Positions 40,366-50,670 of a stretch of DNA of 64,000 nucleotides are shown here, piece by piece (position 1 is the stretch's first letter; the number at the start of each line of letters is the position of its first letter). The DNA comes from Actinostola sp. cb2023 (Eukaryota; Cnidaria; Anthozoa; Actiniaria; Actinostolidae). The position numbers were made by a program, and so were the translations under genes. Below the pieces are notes generated by a model, which saw only the letters and a list, made by a program, of their open reading frames with translations, searched no databases and was not told where the DNA came from. The stretch covers positions 147,001 through 211,000 of the forward strand of contig JAUJYZ010001118.1 in assembly GCA_033675265.1 (NCBI GenBank), written 5' to 3'.

Positions 40366-40928
40366 GAAGACGAAGGTTACCGTATAGTCCTCGGCCTCGG
40401 CCCGTTGCGTGACGGAACTAAAGACGGATGCGAGGGTTACCGTACGGCCTTACTACAATGAAGAGGACGGGCGAAGAGAAGACGAAGGTTACCGTATAGT
40501 CCTCGGCCTCGGCCCGTTGCGTGACGGAACTAAAGACGGATGCGAGGGTTACCGTACGGCCTTACTACAATGAAGAGGACGGGCGAAGAGAAGACGAAGT
40601 TACCGTATAGTCCTCGGCCTCGGCCCGTTGCGTGACGGAACTAAAGACGGATGCGAGGGTTACCGTACGGCCTTACTACAATGAAGAGGACGGGCGAAGA
40701 GAAGACGAAGGTTACCGTATAGTCCTCGGCCTCGGCCCGTTGCGTGACGGAACTAAAGACGGATGCGAGGGTTACCGTACGGCCTTACTACAATGAAGAG
40801 GACGGGCGAAGAGAAGACGAAGGTTACCGTATAGTCCTCGGCCTCGGCCCGTTGCGTGACGGAACTAAAGACGGATGCGAGGGTTACCGTACGGCCTTAC
40901 TACAATGAAGAGGACGGGCGAAGAGAAG
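40366..40928. repeat. 112-bp tandem array upstream of gene B
   Basis: Five nearly identical 112-bp units (GAAGACGAAGGTTACCGTAT ... GAGGACGGGCGAAGA). The unit begins in sequence that also precedes gene A (GAAGACGAAGGTTACGTACGG at about 30967-30987), where it is single and soon diverges. It lies in the intron between the candidate 5'UTR exon and the first coding exon of gene B. Confidence 0.9.
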
Positions 40929-41653
40929 ATGTAGGTGCTCTTCGATCCTTCCCTTTCTGATTACTGACCGTTTGCACACGTGACAACTCGATGCAAAAAT
41001 CGCGACCGTTAGTCTGTCAACTAATCATAAACCTATGTGAGCGTCAATTCAAATGCTTACTGAGAGCTAGTCTAATTACTCGGGCTTCCTGTGGAAAACC
41101 CGAGTTATAAAACGGGCTTCATTTTTCTGTTTTTTTTTTCCTTTTTCTAAGAGGCCACAAATCAAGCTCTTTCCCAGAGCGTTATGGTCTGCGACCGCAT
41201 TAATTCACCCAATATGAATGGCGAAGGCCTTTGTTTCTCTGTCGCAGGCCATAAGAACTGCATGCAGGCTTTGGTTACGAGATTGGCCATAAATCGTCAA
41301 TTTAGTCACCACAGCGCATGCTCTCTGTGCCGCTGACACATTGCGAAGGCTTATGACTTTGGGGGGAGAGGGTGGGACTACTTTTTATTGCCAAGTTTTA
41401 TCGAAACTGAAAGTAAAACGGATAAAGCGCATGCTCAAATATAGTTTCGCTGTACTTGGTCAACGAAGGCTCTAAGGACATGGTCGACTTTATAGACGAT
41501 TTCTCAACAATTAGTAGTAGCCTAGAAATGTTTCTGTCTAAAAGTGTGTCAGTTTCTCTCATATGATCGTGGCTTGGCAAGAGTCTAAATACCCTATATC
41601 TTTGTTACATAATATTACTCGTTATATTGTTCGTTTTATTGCTACATGAGTGT

Positions 41654-42919
41654 TTAGTCCAGTCCCGGACTCACTTTCTATCCGCTCCGACAAGCTGAAG
41701 TCGCGGAGGAAAGAGAGTCCAGTATAACTTGCATGCGCATGGCAGCTTAGCAGCCAGGCGACCACCACACATATGTGGTGGTCGCCTGGTTACAAAGCCT
41801 GTCTGATTTCCAAAATGGCGGAGGCTCCAGTAAATCCTAGTTTAATTATTTTGATAATAATTTAATATTTATATTGCGCAGTTTCTCAGTTCTGTATGAG
41901 CGATATCAGTCGAATTTTTGGAAGAATTTCATCGATTTCGTGAAGTTTTCCCTCGCAAAGAGTAATTCACTCTTCTCACGCGTACTGATTTTTAAGATCA
42001 GCAAACTGGTTTCTTTCTGGTGCAAACAGCCTATATGATCTGAAAGAGTTTGTCTGAAAGAACATTTCTGGAAAGTTTCGATGGTATAGGATAAAATCTC
42101 AAAAAGTTATCGGGGATGACATGTATAATGTAGAAGTTTCATGACGAAATTATATATCTCTGCGAAGTTATGAACGATTTAAATTCTGAAAAAACATCAA
42201 AACGAGGCTTGCAACGCATGACGGCAAAATCCCATACTAAAGTCTATAAATATCATCCCCGATAACTTTTTGAGATTTTATCCCATACCATCGAAACTTT
42301 CCAGAAATGTTCTTTCAGACAAACTCTTTCAGATCATATAGGCTGTTTGCACCAGAAAGAAACCAGTTTGCTGATCTTAAAAATCAGTACGCGTGAGAAG
42401 AGTGAATTATGCGTCTTTCTGCACGTGACCGGTACCTGCAGAAGGAACCGTAATTATAATATTATTATAAGTTTGAACAGTGTTAATTTGAGCACGTGCT
42501 TTGGAAAGCTCCTGATTTATTCTTTATTATTAAATCTGCACGCGCTGTCAGCCATTTCATTCCATTTTATTTCGACAGCTCCACGTGAGGTAAACAGATC
42601 ACAGGCCATATTACATTGCGGGCTTTGAAAATAGACAAACTGATCGGCTGACGCAATGTTTGCATTCTTTAACCCAATTCGAAACCTTTGCAAACAACTT
42701 TCCATTCATTTCCATGTCAATGCTCTATTGAAATCGAAATCACAACAGACAAAAAACCGCATTCCCAAAAGATCTGAAATGGGTCAAAGAATGTAAACAT
42801 TGTGTTAGTCGATTTGGTCTATTCAGCTCCGATCTGATTGGCTGCTAAACTGCCATGCGCATGCAAGTTATACTGGACTCTCTTTCAGCTTGTCGGAGCG
42901 GATAGAAAGTGAGTCCGAG
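41654..42919. mobile_element. 1.27-kb palindromic element with 10-bp target duplication
   Basis: ACATGAGTGT flanks the element exactly (41644-41653 and 42920-42929). Terminal inverted repeats begin near GGACTCACTTTCTATCCGCT and extend imperfectly for about 80 bp. Inside is a second, longer palindrome with arms of about 160 bp (41958-42120 against 42253-42415). A short palindrome centred on CACATATGTG lies at about 41772. The 10-bp duplication suggests a Mutator-like transposase acted in trans; no transposase frame is present. Confidence 0.75.
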
Positions 42920-43079
42920 ACATGAGTGTGTGAATAATACAGTGTATAATTAGAAAAAAACTGAAACCTTCTGGTGACTCAGTGGTATATGTCCGCGGCT
43001 GGCGGAGAGATGGTCCTCAAAATAAACTATAACTATCACTAGAAGTTAATTTGGATATTAAAAACAGTTGGCCGAGATC

Positions 43080-43143
43080 TAGCCTGATTTTCAGACGGTC
43101 CTTGCATGGTCCTCCGCTCTCACGCCGTCTGAAAATCAGGCTA
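43080..43143. mobile_element. 64-bp hairpin element with target duplication
   Basis: AGCCTGATTTTCAGACGG and its complement with a short loop; GCCGAGATCT flanks both sides (43071-43080 and 43144-43153). A second member is at 55631-55712. Confidence 0.75.
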
Positions 43144-43231
43144 GCCGAGATCTAGAAGCGAAGCTTCGAGGGCAACTGTGATATTTTAAGGAAACGAAAC
43201 TAGTTGAGCTCAAAACACAACGCTGGATGTT

Positions 43232-43440
43232 TAATAATAATAATAATAATACTTTATTTATAAAGCGCTTTTTCTAGTGCTCAAAGCGCTATCTAAATTA
43301 TAATTACAATGATAAAAATACTAATACTACTAAAAATAATAATCTAACATACATGTATTGCACAATACAATACAATACAATAACTTTATTTATACACGAT
43401 TAAAATTAAAGCTGAAAAGCTTGTGGGGTCGTGTACAAAA
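43232..43440 (-). repeat. two adjacent SINE-like tails
   Basis: 43232-43300 is (AAT)n plus ACTTTATTTATAAAGCGC...AAAGCGCT, the AGCGC tail family; 43365-43440 is the inverse of the repeat at 24776-24843 (CAATACAATACAATAAC ... GCTGAAAAGCTTGTGGGGTC). Confidence 0.6.
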
Positions 43441-44180
43441 CAACACTTTGTTGCCTGGCTATATTTTCGCTTTGATGTTCGAATATGTTGTTGTCACCAT
43501 CATTAGCCAATCAGCTTTCGATATGGTGAGACATTCTATTGAGACATTCTATTATTATTAAGTAGCACGTTCATGTTTAAAAGAGTTCTGTGCTCAATTG
43601 TGATACGTGATTAAATAAACTACTACTACTACTACTAGCGAGGTGATACAAGCGGAAAACCCGTCATTTTCTGGCGACGGTTGCAGCTGGCCGAATCGGT
43701 TCGAGTCAAACCTGATGCTGATTTTCACTACCAATACTGCGAGTATAGAACCACATGCATATACTGTCAGAACGTTAAAGGAATATTTGTAGGGCTGCCT
43801 GTGAGTAAACCACTAAGTGTAAACACGACCTAAGTTATTTACCCTCAATTACAAAGGACTACTGATGTAGAAAGAGTGTTATCAATTAGGCCATTGACTA
43901 GTTACGGCTTTCTCCCTGAATTGTACCAAGTCAGTCTATACCCCATTCACACCAAGGCTTAAACATGGTTGGTTGGTTTAACTAAACAGGCCGTTCAGTA
44001 GAAAATTATCTACAGACGCCATGGAACTTTTGGCCCAAAACTGCTGGTAAACTGTCCTTTATCAGTTAATTGCACAGTATAAATTCCAGGTAGTTTGATT
44101 CTTGTGAAATTAGATGTCCTCGAAACTGCAAACTTAGTTTAACTAAACAAGGTTTGGTGTGAATGGGGTATTAATCTTAC

Positions 44181-44310
44181 CTTACTGCTGTATGTCGCTC
44201 GATATATCGTTCACGTTTCTGCAGATATCAACAACAACGTGCACTAAAGCTCAGACAATGTGGAGCCCAGAATATATCACAAAGATCCCGTATGTATAGT
44301 TGACTAATTA
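44181..44310 (-). other. candidate 5'UTR exon of hydrolase gene B
   Basis: Matches 36653-36790 in the end next to the donor (minus strand ...AGTAAG then GTAAGATT), in TTTCTGCAGATATCAACA and in ACAAAGATCCCGTATGTA. This also marks the right border of the tandem duplication. Confidence 0.4.
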
Positions 44311-45167
44311 TCGTCATAGTCTCCCTCCACTTTCCCTTTTCTTTGCCTGCTTTCTCTCTATTCTATTTCTACCTTCCAAGATCAATAGAGTGATTCCAAT
44401 AAACCTGGGCATTACTACACTATTAGACACTCGCTCACTCGTTTGTTTTCTTCTTCACTGACAGCTAATTACCTAGAAAACTAATAAAGCGCTCAAGTGT
44501 AAAACACTATGAATACGGTATAAGAAAATGGTGTTGCGCTCTATGCCTGAAATTAAACGAGTCGTTCGATGCTCAAAATAATGATCGAAAGCAAAATACA
44601 TTGTGTAGTGTACATACCATGGAAAACTTCTATTTTTAATGAAACTCTCATTTTCAAGAATAATTTTGCAGACAGCCGAGCCCGCATCTAAACAGAGTCA
44701 GTTAGATGTTAACATTTTGGGGCTGAGGTCTTTTGTCTTGAAAATGTTTAATGTTTAACTATGATTATTTGGTTCTTTCAGATCTGATCTGCATTATGCA
44801 GTCTATCTGATAGATATTAAATTCAGTGTTGTTTATCGTTGCTAGACTTGCTATGATGACAAGATCTTAACTTTAAGTCAATTCGGATGTTCGGTAGTTT
44901 TTCTGGTACTGAATCAACAACTGTTCTGGGATCGAAAGACATGTACGCATTGTCGTCAAATCACGTGATGTCATAAAATGTTTCTCACTTTCTTTCAGTT
45001 ACGGTACTGATTTGTTTGTGTCTTTCGTGACGCGACAGTTGCATACTGCTATACATGTAACGCTTGTTTTCTTGAAGTGGCTGCAGTTTTGTACACTTCT
45101 CTGGAGACTCTGGTTGCCACTGCTTCAGTGCAGTGCGGTGCGGTGCTTTTTCTTGTCATCGTTGTAC
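44311..45167. other. intergenic, no gene seen
   Basis: AT-rich sequence; no exon or element recognised. Confidence 0.4.
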
Positions 45168-45361
45168 TAATGTATATATATATATAGTCAATACTACAAG
45201 TACAGCAATATGCAGAAATTCTGATCCTTTTGACTAAAATACACATATATCAAATACCTACTTAAAATTATGGGATAACTTCCATGATATTTTTTTCATA
45301 AAGCCTCGCTGGCAGTAGCCTCCTTTGCAGACGCTTTTAATGTCGCACAGTAGGTCAGTCA

Positions 45362-45694
45362 GTGATGCTACGCAGACCGAAGAAATTTAAATTTGGCAGA
45401 AAGTGGATAGGACCATTCACTATCATCGCGCACTTAGGTAAAGTTAACTATAGAGCTAGCTCACAGTTGACAGGCAAAACTTTCGTTGTTCACCACGACC
45501 AGCTAAAGCAGCATTACGCTCCCGTGTGCCAACGTAATGAATTTTGTCCTACTCGTGAGCATGGCGAATACACGTTTGTTGCGAACGATCCTCCACCAGT
45601 TCCCCAAGTTGTAAACACGACAACCGCCCCCAGGGAAAGACCCGCACGGTTCCGCCAGCAAATCCGCCCACCAGCTAGTTACCTCATAATATAA
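45362..45694 (+). pseudogene. Ty3/Gypsy integrase C-terminus (GPY/F module), 5'-truncated
   Basis: About 110 codons ending in a natural stop: GRKWIGPFTIIAHLGKVNYR, then VVHHDQLKQHYAP and a proline-rich tail. This is the GPF/Y module and VHHDxLK motif found at the C-terminus of Gypsy integrases. The catalytic core, reverse transcriptase and gag are missing, so it is a fragment. Confidence 0.75.
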
Positions 45695-45754
45695 GTTCCG
45701 TACATTTTTTTTAATTTTTTCCCCCCCACTGTTTTCGAGGGCGAAAACTTTAAC

Positions 45755-45906
45755 GAGGGGGGTAGTGTAATGATCTGCGATTATTAAGCAACACAATGGC
45801 GTACCTATGACGTTAGTATATTAGTTGCCAACAGTACCGTAGCTCATAGCGCGTCTCAGCGTAGGATGTAATTATTACGCAAAATATTATTACGAAAGAA
45901 AACGTA
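45755..45906 (+). mobile_element. polypurine tract and start of a Gypsy LTR
   Basis: Sixty bases after the integrase stop lies CGAGGGGGGTAG, a polypurine tract, followed by TGTAATGATC, a typical LTR start. The LTR cannot be followed past the inverted-repeat arm at about 45907, and no second LTR is present. Confidence 0.5.
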
Positions 45907-46181
45907 CATTAAAAGCGTCTGTAAAGGAGGCTACGCTGGCAGATGACTAGAAAAAAATATCAGCTTAGCCATCCCATAATTTTAAGTAGGTTTTTGATAT
46001 ATATGTATTTTAGCCAAAATGGATCAGAATTTCTGCATATTGCTGTATTGTACTGTATATGTATATGGAGGCAAGTACGAAACGCACAGTTGTAAACAGA
46101 GCTGTACAAGGTCAAAATCAGAAATTCGAGCAGTGTTTGCACGTGATAAGTGTCCTTGCTGCGTGAGATGGTTCAGTAGCC

Positions 46182-47662
46182 ATGGATCAACTCAAAGAAA
46201 TAAGAAGTAAGATGTCAGTAGAAAAAGAACCGAACACCTACGAACTCAATCCTTCAGAGCCAGTTTTCACTGCCCGTTATCTCGGGAAAGCGAGCGTTGC
46301 CGAGCTCTTCGACCCTGCTAATGGCTACACACTATCTTGGAAATACACAGAACAGCTTCTTAAAGAGAAAAAGAATGGCCGAAAGCCTCGCAAAATGGAA
46401 CTATTGATATCTAGAAATATATCACGGGGATTGTTGTTGTCTGATCCGACTGGAAAACTACCTGAACAGACATTTCAGTTGCAGAACATTGCATTTTGCA
46501 CAACCATCAAACAACATCCTAAAGCTTTCACTTTCATCGCCGAGCAAACGGGCAAACTTGAATGTAATGCATTTCTCTGCAGCAACGAAGCCAAAGCACG
46601 CGATCTTTGTGTAGCAGTTACAAAAGCGTTTACCGTCGCTCACGCTGAATGGAGTAAGAAGCGAGCACGCATTGTAAAGAAGAAAGAAAGACGAGCTGTT
46701 GTAGCTGAAGTTATGGCTAATGTCAATAATGACGATCCAAACCCAGATCAACAAGGTAGAGCTCTCTAAAGACTAAAGTCCAACTATTTTATTCTTACAC
46801 AATTAATTCTTGCTTGTATAGGAAACTGTTGTACTGTTTTGGTAAAACTTTTAAAGTTGTTTTTAACCGATTGAAAAAGTAGTATAGTAACAGCGGGATG
46901 CATGGATTTGTATACCTAATGTGTTTACACAGCACTAACAAGTAATTATCGTCAAGTTTTAATAGTTTTTCTTGTATTAAATTCTGTACAAAACCATCTC
47001 AGTGCAGGCGATGACGAACGCTACGCTTTTAGACCAGGAACTATGTAGACATTTCCTTGTCCTTTGGATCGAAACATATTAGTTTCCTGTTTGGTACGTT
47101 TTGTCCGGGTATCGATGACTTGTTTGATGACAGTCATTCCTTGCATAGCGACGTATTATCTGATAGCTTTCTTTGCTCCTGCAAGCTTAGACTATTAGGG
47201 GGGGTTGGCTTGGGAGAGCGGGGCTTAGTTTGACATTACTCCTTAAACATACTAGTGTACTCGCTAGTTACCATACTTCAAACATAAGCTTGTCATAAAT
47301 TTCATAACTCATAATTCTCCTCAACTTTAAACACACACCCCCCCCCCCCCCCCCCCCCCCCCACACGCCCCAACTCTCACCCCAACACTCGAGCTCACGC
47401 CACCCCCCTCTTCCACATTAAATACTGATACACAACATATCTTGCCAACCCCCTGGTATAGTCGGTAATAAATGACAACCCCCTAGGGGGGCGGGGAATT
47501 TGTGTCTGACTGAACAGTTAAATATAGATGTATTTCTTTACAGACGAGGAGGATGACGATATACACATAGATGAAGACCTGGAAGACTTTGAGAACTGCT
47601 CTGATGTAACGATGCTTTTACGACAAGACCGATCTGTTAGCGAAGACCACGGGAAACGTTGA
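46182..47662 (+). CDS. PTB/PID-domain adaptor protein (FAM43-like?)
   Basis: Two exons, 46182-46755 and 47544-47662 (donor GTAGAG, acceptor TTTACAG, phase 1), 230 aa. The ATG sits in a good context (AGCCATGG); a second Met follows 10 codons on. Residues about 20-165 form one phosphotyrosine-binding fold: FTARYLGKASV at the first strand, MELLISRNISRGLLLSD, FQLQNIAFCTTIKQHPKAFT, LECNAFLCSNEAKARDLC, and a closing helix AVTKAFTVAHAEW. A basic stretch (KKRARIVKKKERR) and an acidic tail (DEEDDDD) follow. The layout is closest in my memory to FAM43 proteins, which are PID proteins of unclear role; the family assignment is tentative, the PTB fold is not. AATAAA overlaps the stop codon (47662-47667). 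Confidence 0.8.
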
Positions 47663-48292
47663 ATAAATGTATATTACCTTTTAAAATAACTTGCTTGTCA
47701 TCAACAGACGATTTGATATGAACAAGCAGGACAAGCATTCTTGCCATTCTTTAGCAACGTAGCAGCGTACGCTGGCTAGATTGCCTTAGCGGGTTCCCTG
47801 TGGTAATGCGCTCTATTCTGCAACTGTTACATTGAACTACCAAAAGTAGCGAGAAAATCGAACAACAATTCGACATCTTCAAGACGTCATTGTATCAATT
47901 ACGCATCGATCATGTGGAAGATTTAATTACATATCACAATTTGATTGGCTATAAAACACTGGGAATTATTCCTGGGAAGAATGCGAGATCCGATCCAGTT
48001 TCGAATTGTGACGCACCGCTGTACTCTTTGGAATAAGCCAGTTCAGAGTTTAAGAATAAGGTTCAGTGCGCATGCGATTTTATCCCGATTGTATCACCTT
48101 CTTTTGTTATTTAAAAATCACACCGAACGAAGGTGATATAATCGTAAGACAATTGGTGCTAATTATCTAACAAAAGAAAATGAGCAAAGCATTCTGGTAC
48201 TTGTAGTATATGACGCCATCGTGAAAATCGCCTATTAAATACGCTTCTATTGTTGGTATTTGTGAATAATTTACACTAATTTGTGGCTGACA
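47663..48292. other. intergenic with a partial MITE copy
   Basis: 48145-48236 matches the right half of the MITE at 57241-57427 (GCTAATTATCTAACAAAAGA, CATTCTGGTACTTGTAGTAT). A small inverted repeat (GATTGTATCACCTTC against GAAGGTGATATAATC) precedes it. No gene seen. Confidence 0.5.
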
Positions 48293-48443
48293 CTGAGACC
48301 TCGTCCACACTCAAAACGCTAACCTGCGTTTTCCTATTGTTTCTGGTAATGAGCTGATTGTTTTCGATTCCCTTGAGGATATAGAACAATATATAAACGA
48401 TGCGTTTTCATACGAAAACGGAGTAGTGTGGACGGGACCTGAG
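48293..48443. mobile_element. MITE with GTCCACACT ends
   Basis: Ends CTGAGACCTCGTCCACACT and AGTGTGGACGGGACCTGAG, imperfectly inverted; about 150 bp. Confidence 0.6.
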
Positions 48444-48492
48444 TACCACGTCTTTTGTCAAGGAGTACGAAAGTTTCTAAACAACTTTAAAC

Positions 48493-49600
48493 TAGACGCT
48501 CTTCTAGCGTGAAGTCGGGCTTCTAAATGAAATGTAACCTATTTGAACTAAATATAGATATCTTATAGTGCGATTGAAACAGTTTTTGGTTGCTCGTCGT
48601 TGCGTGACTCGAGCTCGATAGAACATGCTTTCCTTGCAATTTCAGTACTGCGAACTTTACAGTATATCAGTAACTAGACGCTCTTCTAGCGTGAAGTCGG
48701 GCTTCTAAATGAAATGTAACCTATTTGAACTAAATATAGATATCTTATAGTGCGATTTTCAGTGCGATTGAAACAGTTTTTGGTTGCTCGTCGTTGCATG
48801 ACTCGAGCTCGATAGAACATGCTTTCCTTGCAATTTCAGTACTGCGAACTTTACAGTCTTCACGCTACTAGAGCGTCCTGTTTCAATCTAAATTTAGATT
48901 TAGACGAGAAAATACTTATATTTTGGCCCCTTGACCTCCGGTGCTTTCCCTGATTGGTTTGTGCTTTGTAATCTTTCTTGGCCAGACTTTATGTCTCCTT
49001 CGGCTTTAGCTCGACGTTTAATAGCCTGCGTAGCTAAATATAAAACTAGACGCTCTACTAGCGTGAAGTGGGGCTTCTAACTCATATAGCCTATTTGAAC
49101 TAAATATAGATATCGCAGTGCGATTAAAACAGAGCAATCTGATTTGTTTGTGAAGAAAGAGGCCAACTGATGTCTCGTGTTGAAGAAGCCATTCCTCTCG
49201 CCCCAATCCCCGCGCCAACAAACAAGGAACGCCTGTAATGTGACATGTCGATTTGAGGTCAAAGAATACGACGAAGAAGAAGAACGGCCTGCATTTTTAG
49301 AGTCGGGCTTCCACAGGAAGCCCGACTAAAAACGTTAATAGCCTGGCTTCACGCTACTAGAGCGTCCTGTTTCAATCTAAATTTAGACTTAGACGACAAA
49401 AGACTTATATGTTGGCCCCTTGACCTCCGGTGCTTTCCCTGATTGGTTTGTGCTTTCTTGGCCAGACTTCATGTCTCCTTCGGCCGGCACAGGGCGCATG
49501 CGCTGGATTTGAGGTCGACGACGACGACAAAGAACGCTTCTCATTTTTAGAGTCGGAGCTTCCACAGGAAGCCCGACTAACAAGTTAAACTGCGAGGCTA
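48493..49600. repeat. array of palindrome-ended repeats (GACGCTC..TAGCGT family)
   Basis: Three left-end copies (48493, 48675, 49045: ACTAGACGCTCTTCTAGCGT then GAAGTCGGGCTTC; the third is slightly different) and two right-end copies (48857, 49348: TTCACGCTACTAGAGCGTCC, followed by TTGACCTCCGGTGCTTTCCC). Hairpins GTCGGGCTTCCACAGGAAGC lie at about 49303 and 49551. The ends resemble the 31368-35098 element, so these are probably related families. Confidence 0.65.
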
Positions 49601-50670
49601 CGGAGTCGTTACCAACCTACACGACCAATTTGGCGGATCGGTGATCGGATCGATGAGTGGAGACGGATCGATAAAAGCCAAGGAAAAATAAAAGAACGAC
49701 TCACGATCTGACCAGTTCATATACTCTTGTTATAAAATGTGATAAATCATGATTAAACTGATTCACAACGAACAAGAGGAAAAAGAAAAAGAAAGAAAAT
49801 TGGACGATTCTCAAGAAACTGACATCGAATCGACTTACGTAGAGGGTAAAGATTTCGGTCCCGCCCGCGCTATCCTGGTGTTATTCCGGCCCCTAAGCCA
49901 TAACTTCAGATATCCTCTATTAGACCATTGCTCTATCTAGTCACTGATATAATGATATAAATGTCTAATTGGGGTAGTCTATTCGGCTGACTCTATTCTA
50001 ATGCTAATACACTAGTCCCATGTCCTCATGGACGTCATTGAACCAATCATACTCAATAAGTTTCAAAACTATTCGAATTTGAGATTCTTAACTGGTTAGA
50101 CGCTATTGGTATGAGAAAATGAGAAAGTGAATTATATGTCAGTTCTTACACATATAAATTTATGTTTTCCTTTCCTAATAAAACATTAGTAATCATAGCG
50201 GGTGAAAGTTTATCTTCAACCCCGCTTTGACTACTGAAGATATCAGAAATGCTTTGACTGATCGATTCAAAAGTGTAACCCAGTTTCCGTGTGTCCTTTG
50301 ACGTACAGGAACTAATTAAACTGAGTCAAGCCTATCCCACGGCCGGAAGCATGGGTGGAGAATTTCTGAGTAAATGGTTGCATTATAGGTTATAGGTTTG
50401 ATGTTAGAGGTGTTTGGGCTTCCTGTGTAACTGGAAAACCGGAAGGACTAGACCTGGTAGGTTTTGAATAAACACATTCACCACACACCTTTCACTTCAA
50501 ATGTCTCATTTAAAACAATCGTATTTTATGAATTTCTACCGAAAATAGCATTTTCCAGAAACGCCCTAAAGAAACACAGACCAAGCACTGGGTATTGATG
50601 TAAAAGAAAGCTTTCATCGGACCGGCTTTAGTCTTCAATTCGTCAACATGAAGCACATGTCTCCACACAG
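49601..50670. other. intergenic, no confident gene
   Basis: A 63-codon frame at 49749-49940 (EEKEKERKLDD) has no recognisable domain. Part of this stretch may be the ephrin promoter and its first exon, which I could not place. Confidence 0.4.

Larger units (their letters stand above)
45168..46070. repeat. long inverted repeat around a Gypsy fragment, upstream of the PTB gene
   Basis: Left arm 45168-45340 and right arm 45909-46070 are inverted copies (about 165 bp; CCTACTTAAAATTATGGGAT at about 45258 pairs with ATCCCATAATTTTAAGTAGG at about 45971). The roughly 570 bp between them is the 3' end of an LTR retroelement. The right arm ends about 110 bp before the PTB gene start codon. Confidence 0.75.

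Noticed and set aside
42973..43020. tRNA or tRNA-derived SINE head (GGTGACTCAGTGGTATATGT)
   Set aside because: An A-box-like string is present, but no B box at the right distance and no cloverleaf could be drawn; too weak to call.
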